NCBI GenBank assembly: GCA_016179045.1
Contig: JACOSL010000033.1
Coordinates: 1-44,466, forward strand
From: Fimbriimonas ginsengisoli
GTDB lineage: Bacteria > Armatimonadota > Fimbriimonadia > Fimbriimonadales > Fimbriimonadaceae
Length of the DNA stretch: 44,466 nt
Direction of reading: 5' to 3'
Both the position numbers and the translations under genes were made by a program. Of the stretch, positions 1 to 8,132 are shown one piece after another (within the stretch, counting starts at the first letter, position 1; each line of letters starts with the position of its first letter). The notes beneath the pieces were generated by a model. It did not search any database and was not told the DNA's origin. It worked only from the letters and a program-made list of their open reading frames with translations.

Positions 1-690
1 CATGCCGAGCGCCTCGGCTCGAACGTCATGGAGACCGATTCGAGCCAGAGCGCGACGGCGACAAAGAGTTACGATGCGTTCGGGCTGCTGATCGCCTCGT
101 CAGGGTCGTCGAGTTCGCCGTTCGGATACGTGGGCCAGCAGGGTTATCAGTCGGATGCGGATTCAGGGCTGATGCTGCTGGGACATCGGTATTACGACCC
201 CAGCACTGGGCGTTCCCTCACGCGGGACCGTGCCAAAAATGGGCGCAACTGGTACGACTATTGCGCAAACAAACCAACGAAGTGCGTCGACAGGGACGGT
301 CAAGTACCAGCGGTGATAGCAATAGCTCTGGTGGACCCTGAGCCGATTTCAAAGACGATCTTCATTGTCGCAGCTGCTGTGGTCACGCTTTGGTGCATAT
401 TTAAGTTGTCGCACTTGGAGGATTCGCCGGTCCACCCACCCGATAGCGGCCCACCAGGCGGTACTATTCGCGGACCCCGGACAACGCGACGGTATAACGA
501 TAAGGGTTGGCCGCAGGTCGATCGAGATTGGGACCCGAGGGAAGACCCACCGGACCACAGTCATGATTGGCCCGGGGGGCCAGCTCACGAGGGTGGTCGG
601 CGCCTGCCTCGGCCGCCCATCGGAGACGATCCACCGCCGCCGTGGAGAGCTCCGGGCCAGCCGCCTTACTCCGGAGGGGGTGGGTGGTGA
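1..690 (+). CDS. RHS repeat-associated core protein, C-terminal part (5' end outside window)
   Basis: The reading frame is open from base 1 and stops at 688-690, so only the last 229 residues are visible. The first 100 residues carry the RHS core signature: SYDAFGLL, PFGYVGQQGYQ, GLMLLGHRYYDPSTGR, then GRNWYDYC. The core ends at a DRDG motif (bases 292-300), which corresponds to the usual DPxG boundary. Known RHS proteins are large shell-forming YD-repeat proteins that enclose and deliver a variable C-terminal toxin. The tip here (about 130 residues) has one likely membrane segment (SKTIFIVAAAVVTLWCIF) and then a Pro/Gly/Asp-rich tail. I recognise no toxin fold in it. The core is paralogous to the one at 1960-2222. 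The tip is visibly less GC-rich at its start than the core. Confidence 0.8.
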   Translation, partial: HAERLGSNVMETDSSQSATATKSYDAFGLLIASSGSSSSPFGYVGQQGYQSDADSGLMLLGHRYYDPSTGRSLTRDRAKNGRNWYDYCANKPTKCVDRDGQVPAVIAIALVDPEPISKTIFIVAAAVVTLWCIFKLSHLEDSPVHPPDSGPPGGTIRGPRTTRRYNDKGWPQVDRDWDPREDPPDHSHDWPGGPAHEGGRRLPRPPIGDDPPPPWRAPGQPPYSGGGGW

Positions 691-785
691 GAGTGGCGCC
701 GGCCAGAATGGCAAAGCTGAGGGCGTTGATGCTAGCGGCGAAGCTCGTCGTCCGCCGGACAGGGGGACGGTTGGTCCTCGAATGA
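687..785 (+). CDS. Possible 32-residue basic peptide bridging two overlaps
   Basis: A GTG at 687 overlaps the RHS stop (GTGA). It lies 6 nt after a strong purine tract, GGAGGGGG at 673-680. The frame encodes 32 residues rich in Arg, Lys, Leu and Ala and stops at 783-785, where it overlaps the next ATG (ATGA at 782). Two consecutive start/stop overlaps plus a good ribosome binding site suggest a coupled leader peptide. The product resembles nothing I know, and the arrangement may be chance. Confidence 0.25.
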   Translation: MRVAPARMAKLRALMLAAKLVVRRTGGRLVLE

Positions 786-1234
786 CAGATTGCAATCCGT
801 ACGCTGCCGTCGAGCGTTCGTTCGGCGTCCTTCACGACGCCGAGGTGCACGGCGTCGAGGCGAACGAAGACTGTGGCGTCCTCATCGTCACCAGTCATCG
901 CGTCGTCGGGAGGCAGCGAGTGCGAATCGATTGCCTTGAGGAACCAATTGTCGTGTGCTCGGGGCTGTTGGCTCCGAGCATCGTTTCTCACGTGCTTGTT
1001 TGCACACGCTCCGACGACGGGCAGTACTTGGGCGCAAAGTACGACGACAGCGCTGGCGTCGTCGCCGGGCAACTAGAGTTCGCATCAGAGGAGCCGGTGC
1101 TGTTCAAGATGGTGATGCAAGATCTTGAGTGCAGTTGGGCGATCTGCTTTGTAGTGCTATACGGAGGCTCAATTTGCATTGCCGGTAAGGGTGAGCTAGA
1201 CCTCGATGCGATAAAAGGGCCGCCTTGGACATGA
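782..1234 (+). CDS. Hypothetical 150-aa protein next to RHS tip; possible immunity protein
   Basis: The ATG at 782 lies in an ATGA overlap. The protein is 150 residues, acidic to neutral, with no signal peptide, and contains hydrophobic strand-like stretches (EEPIVVCSGLLAPSIVSHVL; CSWAICFVVLYGGSICI). I do not recognise the family. In RHS loci the gene just downstream of a toxin tip normally encodes its cognate immunity protein, and that position is the only functional argument here. Base composition is lower in GC than the housekeeping genes, as is usual for such cassettes. Its stop overlaps the ATGA that opens the next RHS remnant (1231). The frame is also open upstream, so a start before 782 cannot be excluded. 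Confidence 0.5.
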   Translation: MTDCNPYAAVERSFGVLHDAEVHGVEANEDCGVLIVTSHRVVGRQRVRIDCLEEPIVVCSGLLAPSIVSHVLVCTRSDDGQYLGAKYDDSAGVVAGQLEFASEEPVLFKMVMQDLECSWAICFVVLYGGSICIAGKGELDLDAIKGPPWT

Positions 1235-2744
1235 GCACGAGCCGAACGCACGACGCGGACTCGCGGCTGTGCAGACAGACCTTCTCGAGCGGGGCGTACA
1301 CCGACCTTGGCTACGACTACCGCTCGCGCATCACGAGTGTCAGCCACAAGAACTCGTCGGCGGGGGTGATCTCGAGCGAAAGCTATGTTTACGATTCGGC
1401 AAACAACCTGAGCTCGAAGACGGTGGATTCGGCAGCTCGAAGACGGTGGATTCGGCTACTACCACGTACGGCTACGACGCGATCGACCAACTGACCTCCG
1501 AAACCGCGCCCACCTTCACCGCAACCTATACCTACGACGCGAACGGCAACCGCACCGGCAAGACGCAGGGCGGGGTTACCGACACCTACACGGTGGATTC
1601 GGGCGACAAGCTCACGTCCACCTCGACGAAATCCTACACGTACGACGCGGCGGGGCGCACGACGGGCGTGACCTCGGGCGGGCAAACCACGACGGTGGCT
1701 TACGACTACGAAGACCGCATCACCAGCATCACCTACCCCTCCACCGCGACCAACACCTTCACCTACAACGGCCTCGACACGCGCGTGGGCAAGGTGGATT
1801 CGGCGGGAACCAAGACCTGCAAGCGCGACGGCGCGGGCGTCACCGATCCGGTGCTGAGCGATGGGGTGGCCAACTACACGCCCGGCGTCAGTGAGCGGCG
1901 GTCTGGGGCCAGCAAGTTTTACCACTCAGATCGGATGGGCACCGACTCCAGGCTCACCGATTCAACGCAGGCTACAACGGACACGAAGACCTTCGACGCG
2001 TTCGGGATGCTGGTCGCCTCCACCGGCTCGACCCCGACGCCCTTCGGCTACGCGGGCGCGTTCGGCTACCAAGAGGACACCGACTCCGGGCTCAAGCTCC
2101 TTGGCCATCGCTATTACGACCCAAGCACGGGGCGATTCTTGACCCGGGATCGTGCGAAGCATGGGCGAAACTGGTACTGCTACTGTGCATCCAACCCGCT
2201 GGCAAACCTCGATCCCGACGGTCACGAGCAACGCTCCCGGGATTTGATCGTGGCGGGAGATACGAGCGGCATTGCCGGGGGCGCTTGGCCGTACTACATC
2301 ATGATGACGGGAGACCTGCTAAACGGCCCGAAGAGGGATGTGATGTTTGATCGCCTAGTGCACTTTACTGGAACTACTGTCATCTTTTGGGGCCACGGCG
2401 GGGAGGGCTACGTTCGAATTAGCCAGGGATCGAGCGGCGAGCTGCGTGCCGATTTCTTCATCGCGGTGCAACAGGAACGAGCGCGCCTAGGGTTGAAAAA
2501 AATTCCTCATATCCAAGTGGACCAATGCAGCACGCTAGCCGACAAGAACTTTGTCACGGTCCTGCAACAAGTGGCAAGCTTTGTGGAAGGCTACGCCGAC
2601 ACATGCCCTACATCACAAAGGGTTTACTATAGATCTATTCCCCTATACCCCGTTTTCTTCACACCAATCATAGTCGATCCGTGGCCGAATTATACGTCGT
2701 TCACTACTGGTCAAGGATCAGGAGGAGGTTCCCCTCGACCTTGA
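1231..2744 (+). pseudogene. Orphan RHS core with candidate caspase-like tip, frameshifted by a 23-bp duplication
   Basis: YD-repeat residues (GYDYRSRITSV, ESYVYDSANN) begin in the frame of the ATG at 1231. They continue (TTTYGYDAIDQL, YTYDANGNRTGKT, YHSDRMGTDSRLTD, GHRYYDPSTGRFLTRDRAK) in a different frame after an exact 23-bp tandem duplication at 1411-1456. Removing one copy restores a continuous YD repeat. The N-terminal bulk of a normal RHS protein is absent, so this is a displaced orphan core plus tip. The tip (2223-2744, after DPDG) contains a hydrophobic strand ending in WGHGGEG (His codon 2394-2396) and, 44 residues later, IQVDQCST (Cys codon 2526-2528). That is the His-Gly / hydrophobic-x-D-x-Cys arrangement of clan CD (caspase/CHAT/gingipain) peptidases. 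The peptidase reading is an inference; the frameshift is plain. Confidence 0.75.
1411..1456 (+). repeat. Perfect 23-bp tandem duplication inside RHS core
   Basis: The 23 bases starting AGCTCGAAGACGG and ending GATTCGGC occur twice back to back (1411-1433 and 1434-1456). Because 23 is not a multiple of three, the second copy shifts the frame. The equivalent place in the RHS scar at 3538-3626 has a single copy, which supports this being an insertion. Confidence 0.95.
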
Positions 2745-2810
2745 TCGCAGCCACCCAAGCGGCGGGCATCGGAGCGTGTGGTTGGAATGGCGACAGGATA
2801 AACTTAGGTT

Positions 2811-3521
2811 ATGGGCATGACGCTGTCTCCTCGACACTATTGGAAGATTGTGGGCCTCGTCGCTGCTGGCGTAGCCCTAATTGGCTACTGTTCTATCCAC
2901 CTAGTGCGCCTCAGCTATTACGATTTCATACTCGATGTGAAGTCGTACGCTCGGGCGTACCGCTGCATTCATGGGGCGTGGCCGAACTCGATCAGAGTGC
3001 TTGAGAATGCCCTCGAGAAGAAGAAAGGTGCTGCCTTAGAGCAAAGGCGACTCAGGTTGCACTTGGTGATCACTCTAGCTTCCGGGGGACAACACGACCA
3101 GCTTGCCATCGGTATTCGTGCGTGGAATCTGCCAGCACAAGTGGAAGAATGCGACCTAGCGGACGGGTGCACAGTCGTTGCCGATTCAATCGTGACCGAC
3201 GTTGGACCGCCTCCGAGCCTGGTAGCGGCTCGGCTCGCAAAGCCACTCCTGGAGAAGTTGTCCGTGCTCTTTCGGGCTCGTGCCGGGCGCTGGGCTACCT
3301 CAGCAAATGAGCTGCTCGGATCCTTTCCGAATGAAATGCGAACCGTGCCCTCCGTGAGAGGAACTCCAGCCACAACGCTTGATGCTACAAACGTAACAAT
3401 CGTGGAGAGTCGCAGGCTGTCAGGTGCGCCATCCGCTAAGGTTGAGGAAGGCTGCTATTACTACGTCGATGTATTCGGGTGGAGATATGACCTGAGTTGC
3501 GATTACCCATCTGCTCCGTGA
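2811..3521 (+). CDS. Membrane-anchored hypothetical protein downstream of RHS tip
   Basis: A 236-residue protein with one N-terminal membrane segment (about residues 10-32, IVGLVAAGVALIGYCSIHLV) followed by a soluble domain. Two similar motifs occur in it: YRCIHGAWPNS near residue 48 and FRARAGRWATS near residue 162. They resemble the Y-x3-G-x-[WY]-P-x-S pattern seen in pseudopilin-like or secreted proteins. It ends with an aromatic stretch (CYYYVDVFGWRYDLSC). I cannot name the family. Its position directly after the orphan caspase-like tip makes it a candidate immunity protein acting at the membrane, but that is context only. ATG 2811 has only a weak AGG upstream, and ATG 2817 is an alternative start. 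Confidence 0.55.
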   Translation: MGMTLSPRHYWKIVGLVAAGVALIGYCSIHLVRLSYYDFILDVKSYARAYRCIHGAWPNSIRVLENALEKKKGAALEQRRLRLHLVITLASGGQHDQLAIGIRAWNLPAQVEECDLADGCTVVADSIVTDVGPPPSLVAARLAKPLLEKLSVLFRARAGRWATSANELLGSFPNEMRTVPSVRGTPATTLDATNVTIVESRRLSGAPSAKVEEGCYYYVDVFGWRYDLSCDYPSAP

Positions 3522-3534
3522 TCTCCAGCCAGTC

Positions 3535-3765
3535 TACGTGTACGATTCCGCGTGCACCCTGACGAGCATGACGGTGGATTCGGCCACCACCACCTACGGC
3601 TACGACGCGAGCCAGGGGATGACCAGATATTGGTCATGTCCAGTCCTTCCGAATCGCGAACCAGAGGGCGCTTCAATGTACCAGGGTAGTTATACGCGGT
3701 TTGCGGTGTACAAGAACTACGTCGTCGAATCGTCGCAGCTTGAAGATACTGGACGTATCTTATAA
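3535..3765 (+). pseudogene. RHS YD-repeat scar (third remnant)
   Basis: The first about 30 codons read VYDSACTLTSMTVDSATTTYGYDAS. They are clearly homologous to the YD repeat around 1385-1480, at both protein and nucleotide level. Similarity stops at about 3626; the remaining frame to 3765 has no RHS character and is not recognised. There is no upstream RHS sequence in frame. It is a recombination scar or a very short orphan module end. It carries the unduplicated version of the 23-bp segment. Confidence 0.6.
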
Positions 3766-3840
3766 TGAATAGGCGACCTTGGTGATCGACGGTGATGGGG
3801 CCTTACGTTTCCACCCTAGATGACTAGGAGTTTTGGGCAT

Positions 3841-3870
3841 CCCTCGGCCCACCTCGTCGGGTGCCGAGGG
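3841..3870. terminator. Hairpin between convergent RHS remnants and polysaccharide operon
   Basis: CCCTCGGC pairs with GCCGAGGG (8-bp stem), and an inner ACC/GGT pair extends the stem after a two-base bulge. The gap 3766-3946 holds no other feature. Pyrimidine-rich sequence follows on the plus strand, and ATGCCCAAAA follows on the minus strand. It is placed to end the minus-strand polysaccharide operon and rightward RHS transcription. It is not a textbook U-tract terminator. Confidence 0.45.
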
Positions 3871-3946
3871 TCTATCTCCTCTGTCGTCTTTCACCCTATC
3901 CCCTCCTCCCCAGGCGCCTAACAGCTGCGCAAGGCTCGGGTCGCTT

Positions 3947-5092
3947 CTATGTTGCGCCCAGGGGCACGGTCGGACCGAGGCGCCTGCCTTCATAAACGGC
4001 GAGAAACTTATCGAACTGGGCTTCCCAGTTCAGCTCCTCGCCCGCCGCCTTCTTGCAGGCGCCCACGTAGTCCGCGTACAGCGAGGAGCGGGAGATGAGC
4101 ATCGCCTCCGAGATCGCGGCTACGAACGAGGGATAGCTCCATTCCTGCATTACGATGCCGCAACCGTACTGGCGCACGAATTGCACATGCTGCGGGTGGG
4201 GCGCGGTGATCGCGGGCACGCCGGACGCGATGTACTCGAAGAACTTGTTTGAGGCCGCGTAGAGGGTGTTCTCCTTGCCCGGGTTCCAGGTGACGATGCC
4301 CCACGAATAATGCCGCCGGAGGGCGCCCAAGGTCTTGTTGTCGACGATCCCCTTGTACTGCACGTTGTGGCGAAGCTTCCTGATCCGGTCGTGCATTTCG
4401 TCGGGCCCGGAGATCGGGCCGAACATGTCGATGGGAAACGAGCGCGAAGTGTGGATGAGGAAGTAGTTGGCGAACGTGGTGTAATAGCCGATCGAGCCCT
4501 GGCTGATCATCCTGCCGTTTCGCTCGGTGGCTGGAAGGATGGGTTCGGGATCGACTCGTGAATTCGCGCAGTTCAACATGACAACCGACGGGCGCTCGAG
4601 CAGCCAGCATCGGATGGCGTCTCTTGCCGCCCGGTTATGCTCGGGAAACACGATGACGTCGAACCGATCGCGAAAATGGGCGTTCAGCCAAACGTCGGCA
4701 TCGCCGTACGGCTCGACCATCTCGATCGCGTAATACACGACCTTCTTCGGCCGATGCTTTGCGCGAAGCAGCGCGGGCAGGCAGAACGTGCAGAAGATCA
4801 CGAGCACGTCCGGTTTGATCTCGTCGATTCGTTTGGCGAGCTTGGCGGCGTACTCCGCGCGGCCCGGCGGCCATGCGTAGGGCTGGCGGCCGATCCTGAT
4901 CGTCTCGATGTCCAGCTCGGGGTAGTGCTCGTGAACGCTCTTGCGCCCCTTCACCTCGGGTTCGAGGATCGTCGCGCGAACTCCATGGTGCGCCCCGAGC
5001 GAGGCCATGAACCGCTGAATCTGGGGGCTGCCGTAGCCCACGACCGTGTCCGCCAGCCCGACCACCCTTGTTCGGCCATTTTGGGTGCTCAT
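3947..5092 (-). CDS. GT4-like glycosyltransferase (module B, small partner)
   Basis: A 381-residue GT-B-type glycosyltransferase, predicted to add a sugar to a growing surface polysaccharide in the cytoplasm. Visible features are an N-terminal Rossmann region (GYGSPQIQRFMASL), IDEIKPDVLVIFC, and the donor-domain segment FFEYIASGVPAITAPHPQ followed by GCGIVM, as in the C-terminal half of GT4-like enzymes. The start at 5092 is set by an ATGA overlap with the stop of the upstream gene. An in-frame ATG further upstream would lie inside that gene. It is clearly paralogous to the gene at 8129-9232 (shared GRAEY, AKRIDEIKPD, HRPKKVVYY). It is last in the minus-strand cluster. Donor and acceptor cannot be told from sequence. 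Confidence 0.85.
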   Translation of the reverse strand: MSTQNGRTRVVGLADTVVGYGSPQIQRFMASLGAHHGVRATILEPEVKGRKSVHEHYPELDIETIRIGRQPYAWPPGRAEYAAKLAKRIDEIKPDVLVIFCTFCLPALLRAKHRPKKVVYYAIEMVEPYGDADVWLNAHFRDRFDVIVFPEHNRAARDAIRCWLLERPSVVMLNCANSRVDPEPILPATERNGRMISQGSIGYYTTFANYFLIHTSRSFPIDMFGPISGPDEMHDRIRKLRHNVQYKGIVDNKTLGALRRHYSWGIVTWNPGKENTLYAASNKFFEYIASGVPAITAPHPQHVQFVRQYGCGIVMQEWSYPSFVAAISEAMLISRSSLYADYVGACKKAAGEELNWEAQFDKFLAVYEGRRLGPTVPLGAT

Positions 5093-6990
5093 GCGGTCTC
5101 CAGGTTCAATGCCTTCATGAACCCCGCACCGGAGTGGAGGCATCGCCATTCCGGGCCGAATGCGGCAAGTTGGGCACGGTAAAGGTCGTAGTGGGCGACG
5201 ATGCGCTCCAAGAGGGCAGGAATCTCGTCCGCGCCAAAGTAAATTTCGCCAAGACCGGCGAAGGGCTCGGCATCTTTCCGGTCGACGAACGATAGCCCAA
5301 ACGCATCGTGGCTCTCAAGGTCCATCAGCCGGTAACCGAAGACCTGGATTTCCAGACTGGCGGCGGCCTGCTGGAGTTCGATTAGCGTGTAGCTCTGCGT
5401 GGCCGTCTTCGGATCGGTTACTTCCAAGAGCCGATCCTCTCTGAGAACTAGCGCGAGGTCGGCGTTCCGCTGATCGATCTGCAGCCGGACTTGCCAGCGC
5501 CCATGAACGTTGAGGCGAAAGATAGCCTGCGCGGCATCCTTGGGACAGCCGGTTGCCACGATGACTTTCGGCTCCTCCCACTCGATGAACCACCGGCTTT
5601 CGAGTGGATTCACGAGGCCCTCGGTGACAGGCGCGGGAACTGCTGCCAAGTGCGACTGATCGAAGATGCGCCCCCTGCCGTAAAGCTCGGCAAGCCGCTG
5701 ATTGGCGTGCGATTGAAGCTGGCGCGACATCCAAGTGCCGGCGGGGACGATGACCGGGATTTCTTTGCCGAGGCACTCGGCAAAGATGCCCGAGCTACGC
5801 TGGGAGTAGTTGTTGTGGTCGTATGGGATCAGCACCACGTGGCTGGTCTCGATGTGTTTCCAGTAAGCCTCCTCGCTCAGCGGCTCGGTCAGGAGCTCGA
5901 CTTGTTCGTCGGGATAAAGTCGGAGCTGATTCCTCGCGTAAACGCATTCCGGATCGCCGCTCGCGGTGTTGAAGTTGGCCTGCAGCCGGATCCGGCACTT
6001 GTTCGTATCGAGCAAAGAAGCCTTGACCGACTCGACGAGAGGGATCAGGAGCGGAAAGCCTTTCTCGACCCGGGCATCGCCGATGTACGACACCACGTAG
6101 GGCGCGGGCTCGGGGGGCTTCTCACGGGCCCGCACGTGGGGGATTGGGAGGGTGCGAAACACCGGGTGCCGCCAGACCGTGTTGTACTCCTCCGTGAGCG
6201 CCTCGGTGTCGGTATAGAGCCGCACGTTCGGTCGGCAGCGACGGTGCCATGCCAAGCCGCGCTTGATCAGTCGAGTTTCCGCATCCTCGGGGCTGAAGTT
6301 GATCCTTGGATTCGGGCGAATGTTGCGGCGAAACACTAAATGCCAGCGCGCGGCGTCGAGGGCGGGATCGTCTCTGAGGGCGCCGAGCACGCCGGTTAGT
6401 TCCGCGCCCGATACGGTGGCGAGAAGCACGTGGTCCCCTGTGCGCAATGAGAGCTGCAAGTGAAGCTGCAAGAGGTCCGTCGTGAACTGGGAGATCGCCT
6501 CGCTAGTGGCCTCGACGAACCGTGAGCCGGTCGCGGTGCGCTTCTTCATGCCCTTCTGGATCGCGGTATCTAGAGAGGCGAACGGACGGCAGATCTTGTA
6601 GAGCGCTGCGCCAAGAAATCCCTTGGAGAACGGCGGCCCAAGTATCTGACCAAGAAACGAGTAAAGGCCGGAGAAATACCACGCCACTTGAAAGCGGTGA
6701 GAAAGGCCGGAGCGCAAGCGGAGAGCCCTGGCGCACAGGCGCGAGAGCCGTGTCGGGGGCCGCGCGGCCGACTCCCATCGGCCCCAGAACGTGTTCGCGA
6801 AAACCGACACCACTTGGATGCCCTCGACCGGTTCGACCGGGAAATCGCGGTGGCAGGCAAGCACCGGCTCGAACCCCAATTCGGCGGCGGCGCGCAGCAC
6901 GTACAGCGCGTATTGCAGGTAATGCCCGCCCACGCTCCTGATCGAGGGCTCGACGACGATGAAGCGGCCCCGGGCTTTGGCAGATGCCAT
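5089..6990 (-). CDS. Large GT-B glycosyltransferase with inserted domain (module B)
   Basis: 633 residues. The N-terminus (VVEPSIRSVGGHYLQYALYVLRAA) looks like the glycine-rich acceptor-side Rossmann fold. The donor side contains YIGDARVEKGF, PYDHNNYSQRSSGIFAE and VIVPAGTWMSRQL (near residue 415). Between there and the terminal GEIYFGADEIPALLERI (near 579) lies a region of about 145 residues rich in alternating hydrophobic residues, which looks like an inserted beta-sandwich domain. It is paralogous along its whole length to the 638-residue protein at 9229-11145. The start overlaps the wecB stop (TGATG) and the stop overlaps the next start (ATGA), so it is translationally coupled on both sides. 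The role is inferred as surface glycan synthesis. Confidence 0.75.
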   Translation of the reverse strand: MASAKARGRFIVVEPSIRSVGGHYLQYALYVLRAAAELGFEPVLACHRDFPVEPVEGIQVVSVFANTFWGRWESAARPPTRLSRLCARALRLRSGLSHRFQVAWYFSGLYSFLGQILGPPFSKGFLGAALYKICRPFASLDTAIQKGMKKRTATGSRFVEATSEAISQFTTDLLQLHLQLSLRTGDHVLLATVSGAELTGVLGALRDDPALDAARWHLVFRRNIRPNPRINFSPEDAETRLIKRGLAWHRRCRPNVRLYTDTEALTEEYNTVWRHPVFRTLPIPHVRAREKPPEPAPYVVSYIGDARVEKGFPLLIPLVESVKASLLDTNKCRIRLQANFNTASGDPECVYARNQLRLYPDEQVELLTEPLSEEAYWKHIETSHVVLIPYDHNNYSQRSSGIFAECLGKEIPVIVPAGTWMSRQLQSHANQRLAELYGRGRIFDQSHLAAVPAPVTEGLVNPLESRWFIEWEEPKVIVATGCPKDAAQAIFRLNVHGRWQVRLQIDQRNADLALVLREDRLLEVTDPKTATQSYTLIELQQAAASLEIQVFGYRLMDLESHDAFGLSFVDRKDAEPFAGLGEIYFGADEIPALLERIVAHYDLYRAQLAAFGPEWRCLHSGAGFMKALNLETA

Positions 6991-8132
6991 CAGGCCAGCA
7001 CCTCCGCGACCGCGGGAGTCTCGATCCCGAGCCTTCCGAGCACGATGTGGCGGATGCGTTGCGAGGCGCGCCCGTCGCCGTAAGGGCTGATCGCGTGCGC
7101 CATCGCCGCGTAGGCCCTTTCGTCTTCGAGCAATCGTTTGGCCTCGGTGAAGATGAGGGCGCGGTCGGTTCCCACCAGCTTCGCGGTGCCCGCTTCCACG
7201 CCCTCCGGTCTTTCCGTCGTTTCGCGCAAGACCAGAACTGGCAAACCGAAGGCGGGCGCCTCTTCCTGAACTCCGCCGGAATCGGAAAGGATGAGCGCGC
7301 TGCGCCGCATGAGCGGGATGAACCGCCCGTACTCGGGCGGTTCGATGAGGCGTGCCCGCGCGTGGTCGCCCAGCACCGAACTTAAGGTTGCCCGCACCTG
7401 GGGGTTGAGGTGCATCGGCACCACCAGAAGCAAATCGGGGAATTCATCGAGCAGCTCTCGCGCGGCGATGGCGATCTGGCGCATCGGCTCGCCCCAATTC
7501 TCTCGCCGGTGCGTAGTGAGGGTGACGACCCGGCCTTTGTGCTCTGGGAACCAATCGTGCGAGACCTTGCCCGCGATGCTCAGCACCGCATCGACCCCCG
7601 TATTGCCGGTGCGAAAGATGGCGGCGGGATCGACCCGCTCGGCGAGCAGGTTGTCGACCGCCCATTGCGTTGGCGCGAAGTGGAGATCCGTCACAAGGGT
7701 GGCGGCGCGGCGGTTGAATTCCTCCGGAAACGGGTTGCGAATTGTGGGCGTTCGCAGCCCCGCTTCGACGTGCCCGAACGGAATGCCTCGGTAGAAGACG
7801 GCGAGCGCGGCGGTGAACGTTGTCGTCGTGTCGCCCTGCGCTAGCACGATATCCGGCTTGGTCTCCGCGATCAGCCGGTCCAGGCCCGAGAGCGCGCGCG
7901 AGGTCACCTCGGCCAAGGTTTGGCCGTGCTGCATGATGTCGAGATTGAGGTCGGGCTCAAGGTCGAATGCGCTGAGCGCCTGGGTGAGCATTTCGCGATG
8001 CTGCCCGGTAGAAACGAGCAGCGTTTCGACTTGGGCTTCGTACCGGCGAAGCTCCAAGACGAGGGGCGCAACCTTGATCGCCTCCGGTCGCGTCCCCGCG
8101 ACGACGAGGATCCGCGGCCGGCGCTCGATCAC
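6990..8132 (-). CDS. wecB: UDP-N-acetylglucosamine 2-epimerase (non-hydrolysing)
   Basis: 380 residues, the usual family length. Hallmarks are GTRPEAIK near residue 13, QGDTTTTF, FGHVEAGLRT, PFPEEFNRR, TTHRRENWG and the late nucleotide-binding segment DSGGVQEEAPAFGLPVLVLR. The family interconverts UDP-GlcNAc and UDP-ManNAc in the cytoplasm, supplying ManNAc-type donors for polysaccharides. The start is GTG in a GTGA overlap with the upstream glycosyltransferase stop. It sits between two paralogous glycosyltransferase modules, which suggests the polymer contains a ManNAc-derived residue. The product sugar is inferred. Confidence 0.93.
   Translation of the reverse strand: MIERRPRILVVAGTRPEAIKVAPLVLELRRYEAQVETLLVSTGQHREMLTQALSAFDLEPDLNLDIMQHGQTLAEVTSRALSGLDRLIAETKPDIVLAQGDTTTTFTAALAVFYRGIPFGHVEAGLRTPTIRNPFPEEFNRRAATLVTDLHFAPTQWAVDNLLAERVDPAAIFRTGNTGVDAVLSIAGKVSHDWFPEHKGRVVTLTTHRRENWGEPMRQIAIAARELLDEFPDLLLVVPMHLNPQVRATLSSVLGDHARARLIEPPEYGRFIPLMRRSALILSDSGGVQEEAPAFGLPVLVLRETTERPEGVEAGTAKLVGTDRALIFTEAKRLLEDERAYAAMAHAISPYGDGRASQRIRHIVLGRLGIETPAVAEVLA

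Noticed and set aside
1-3765. Insertion sequence as the cause of the RHS duplication
   Set aside because: No transposase frame, terminal inverted repeats or target-site pattern other than the 23-bp direct repeat itself.
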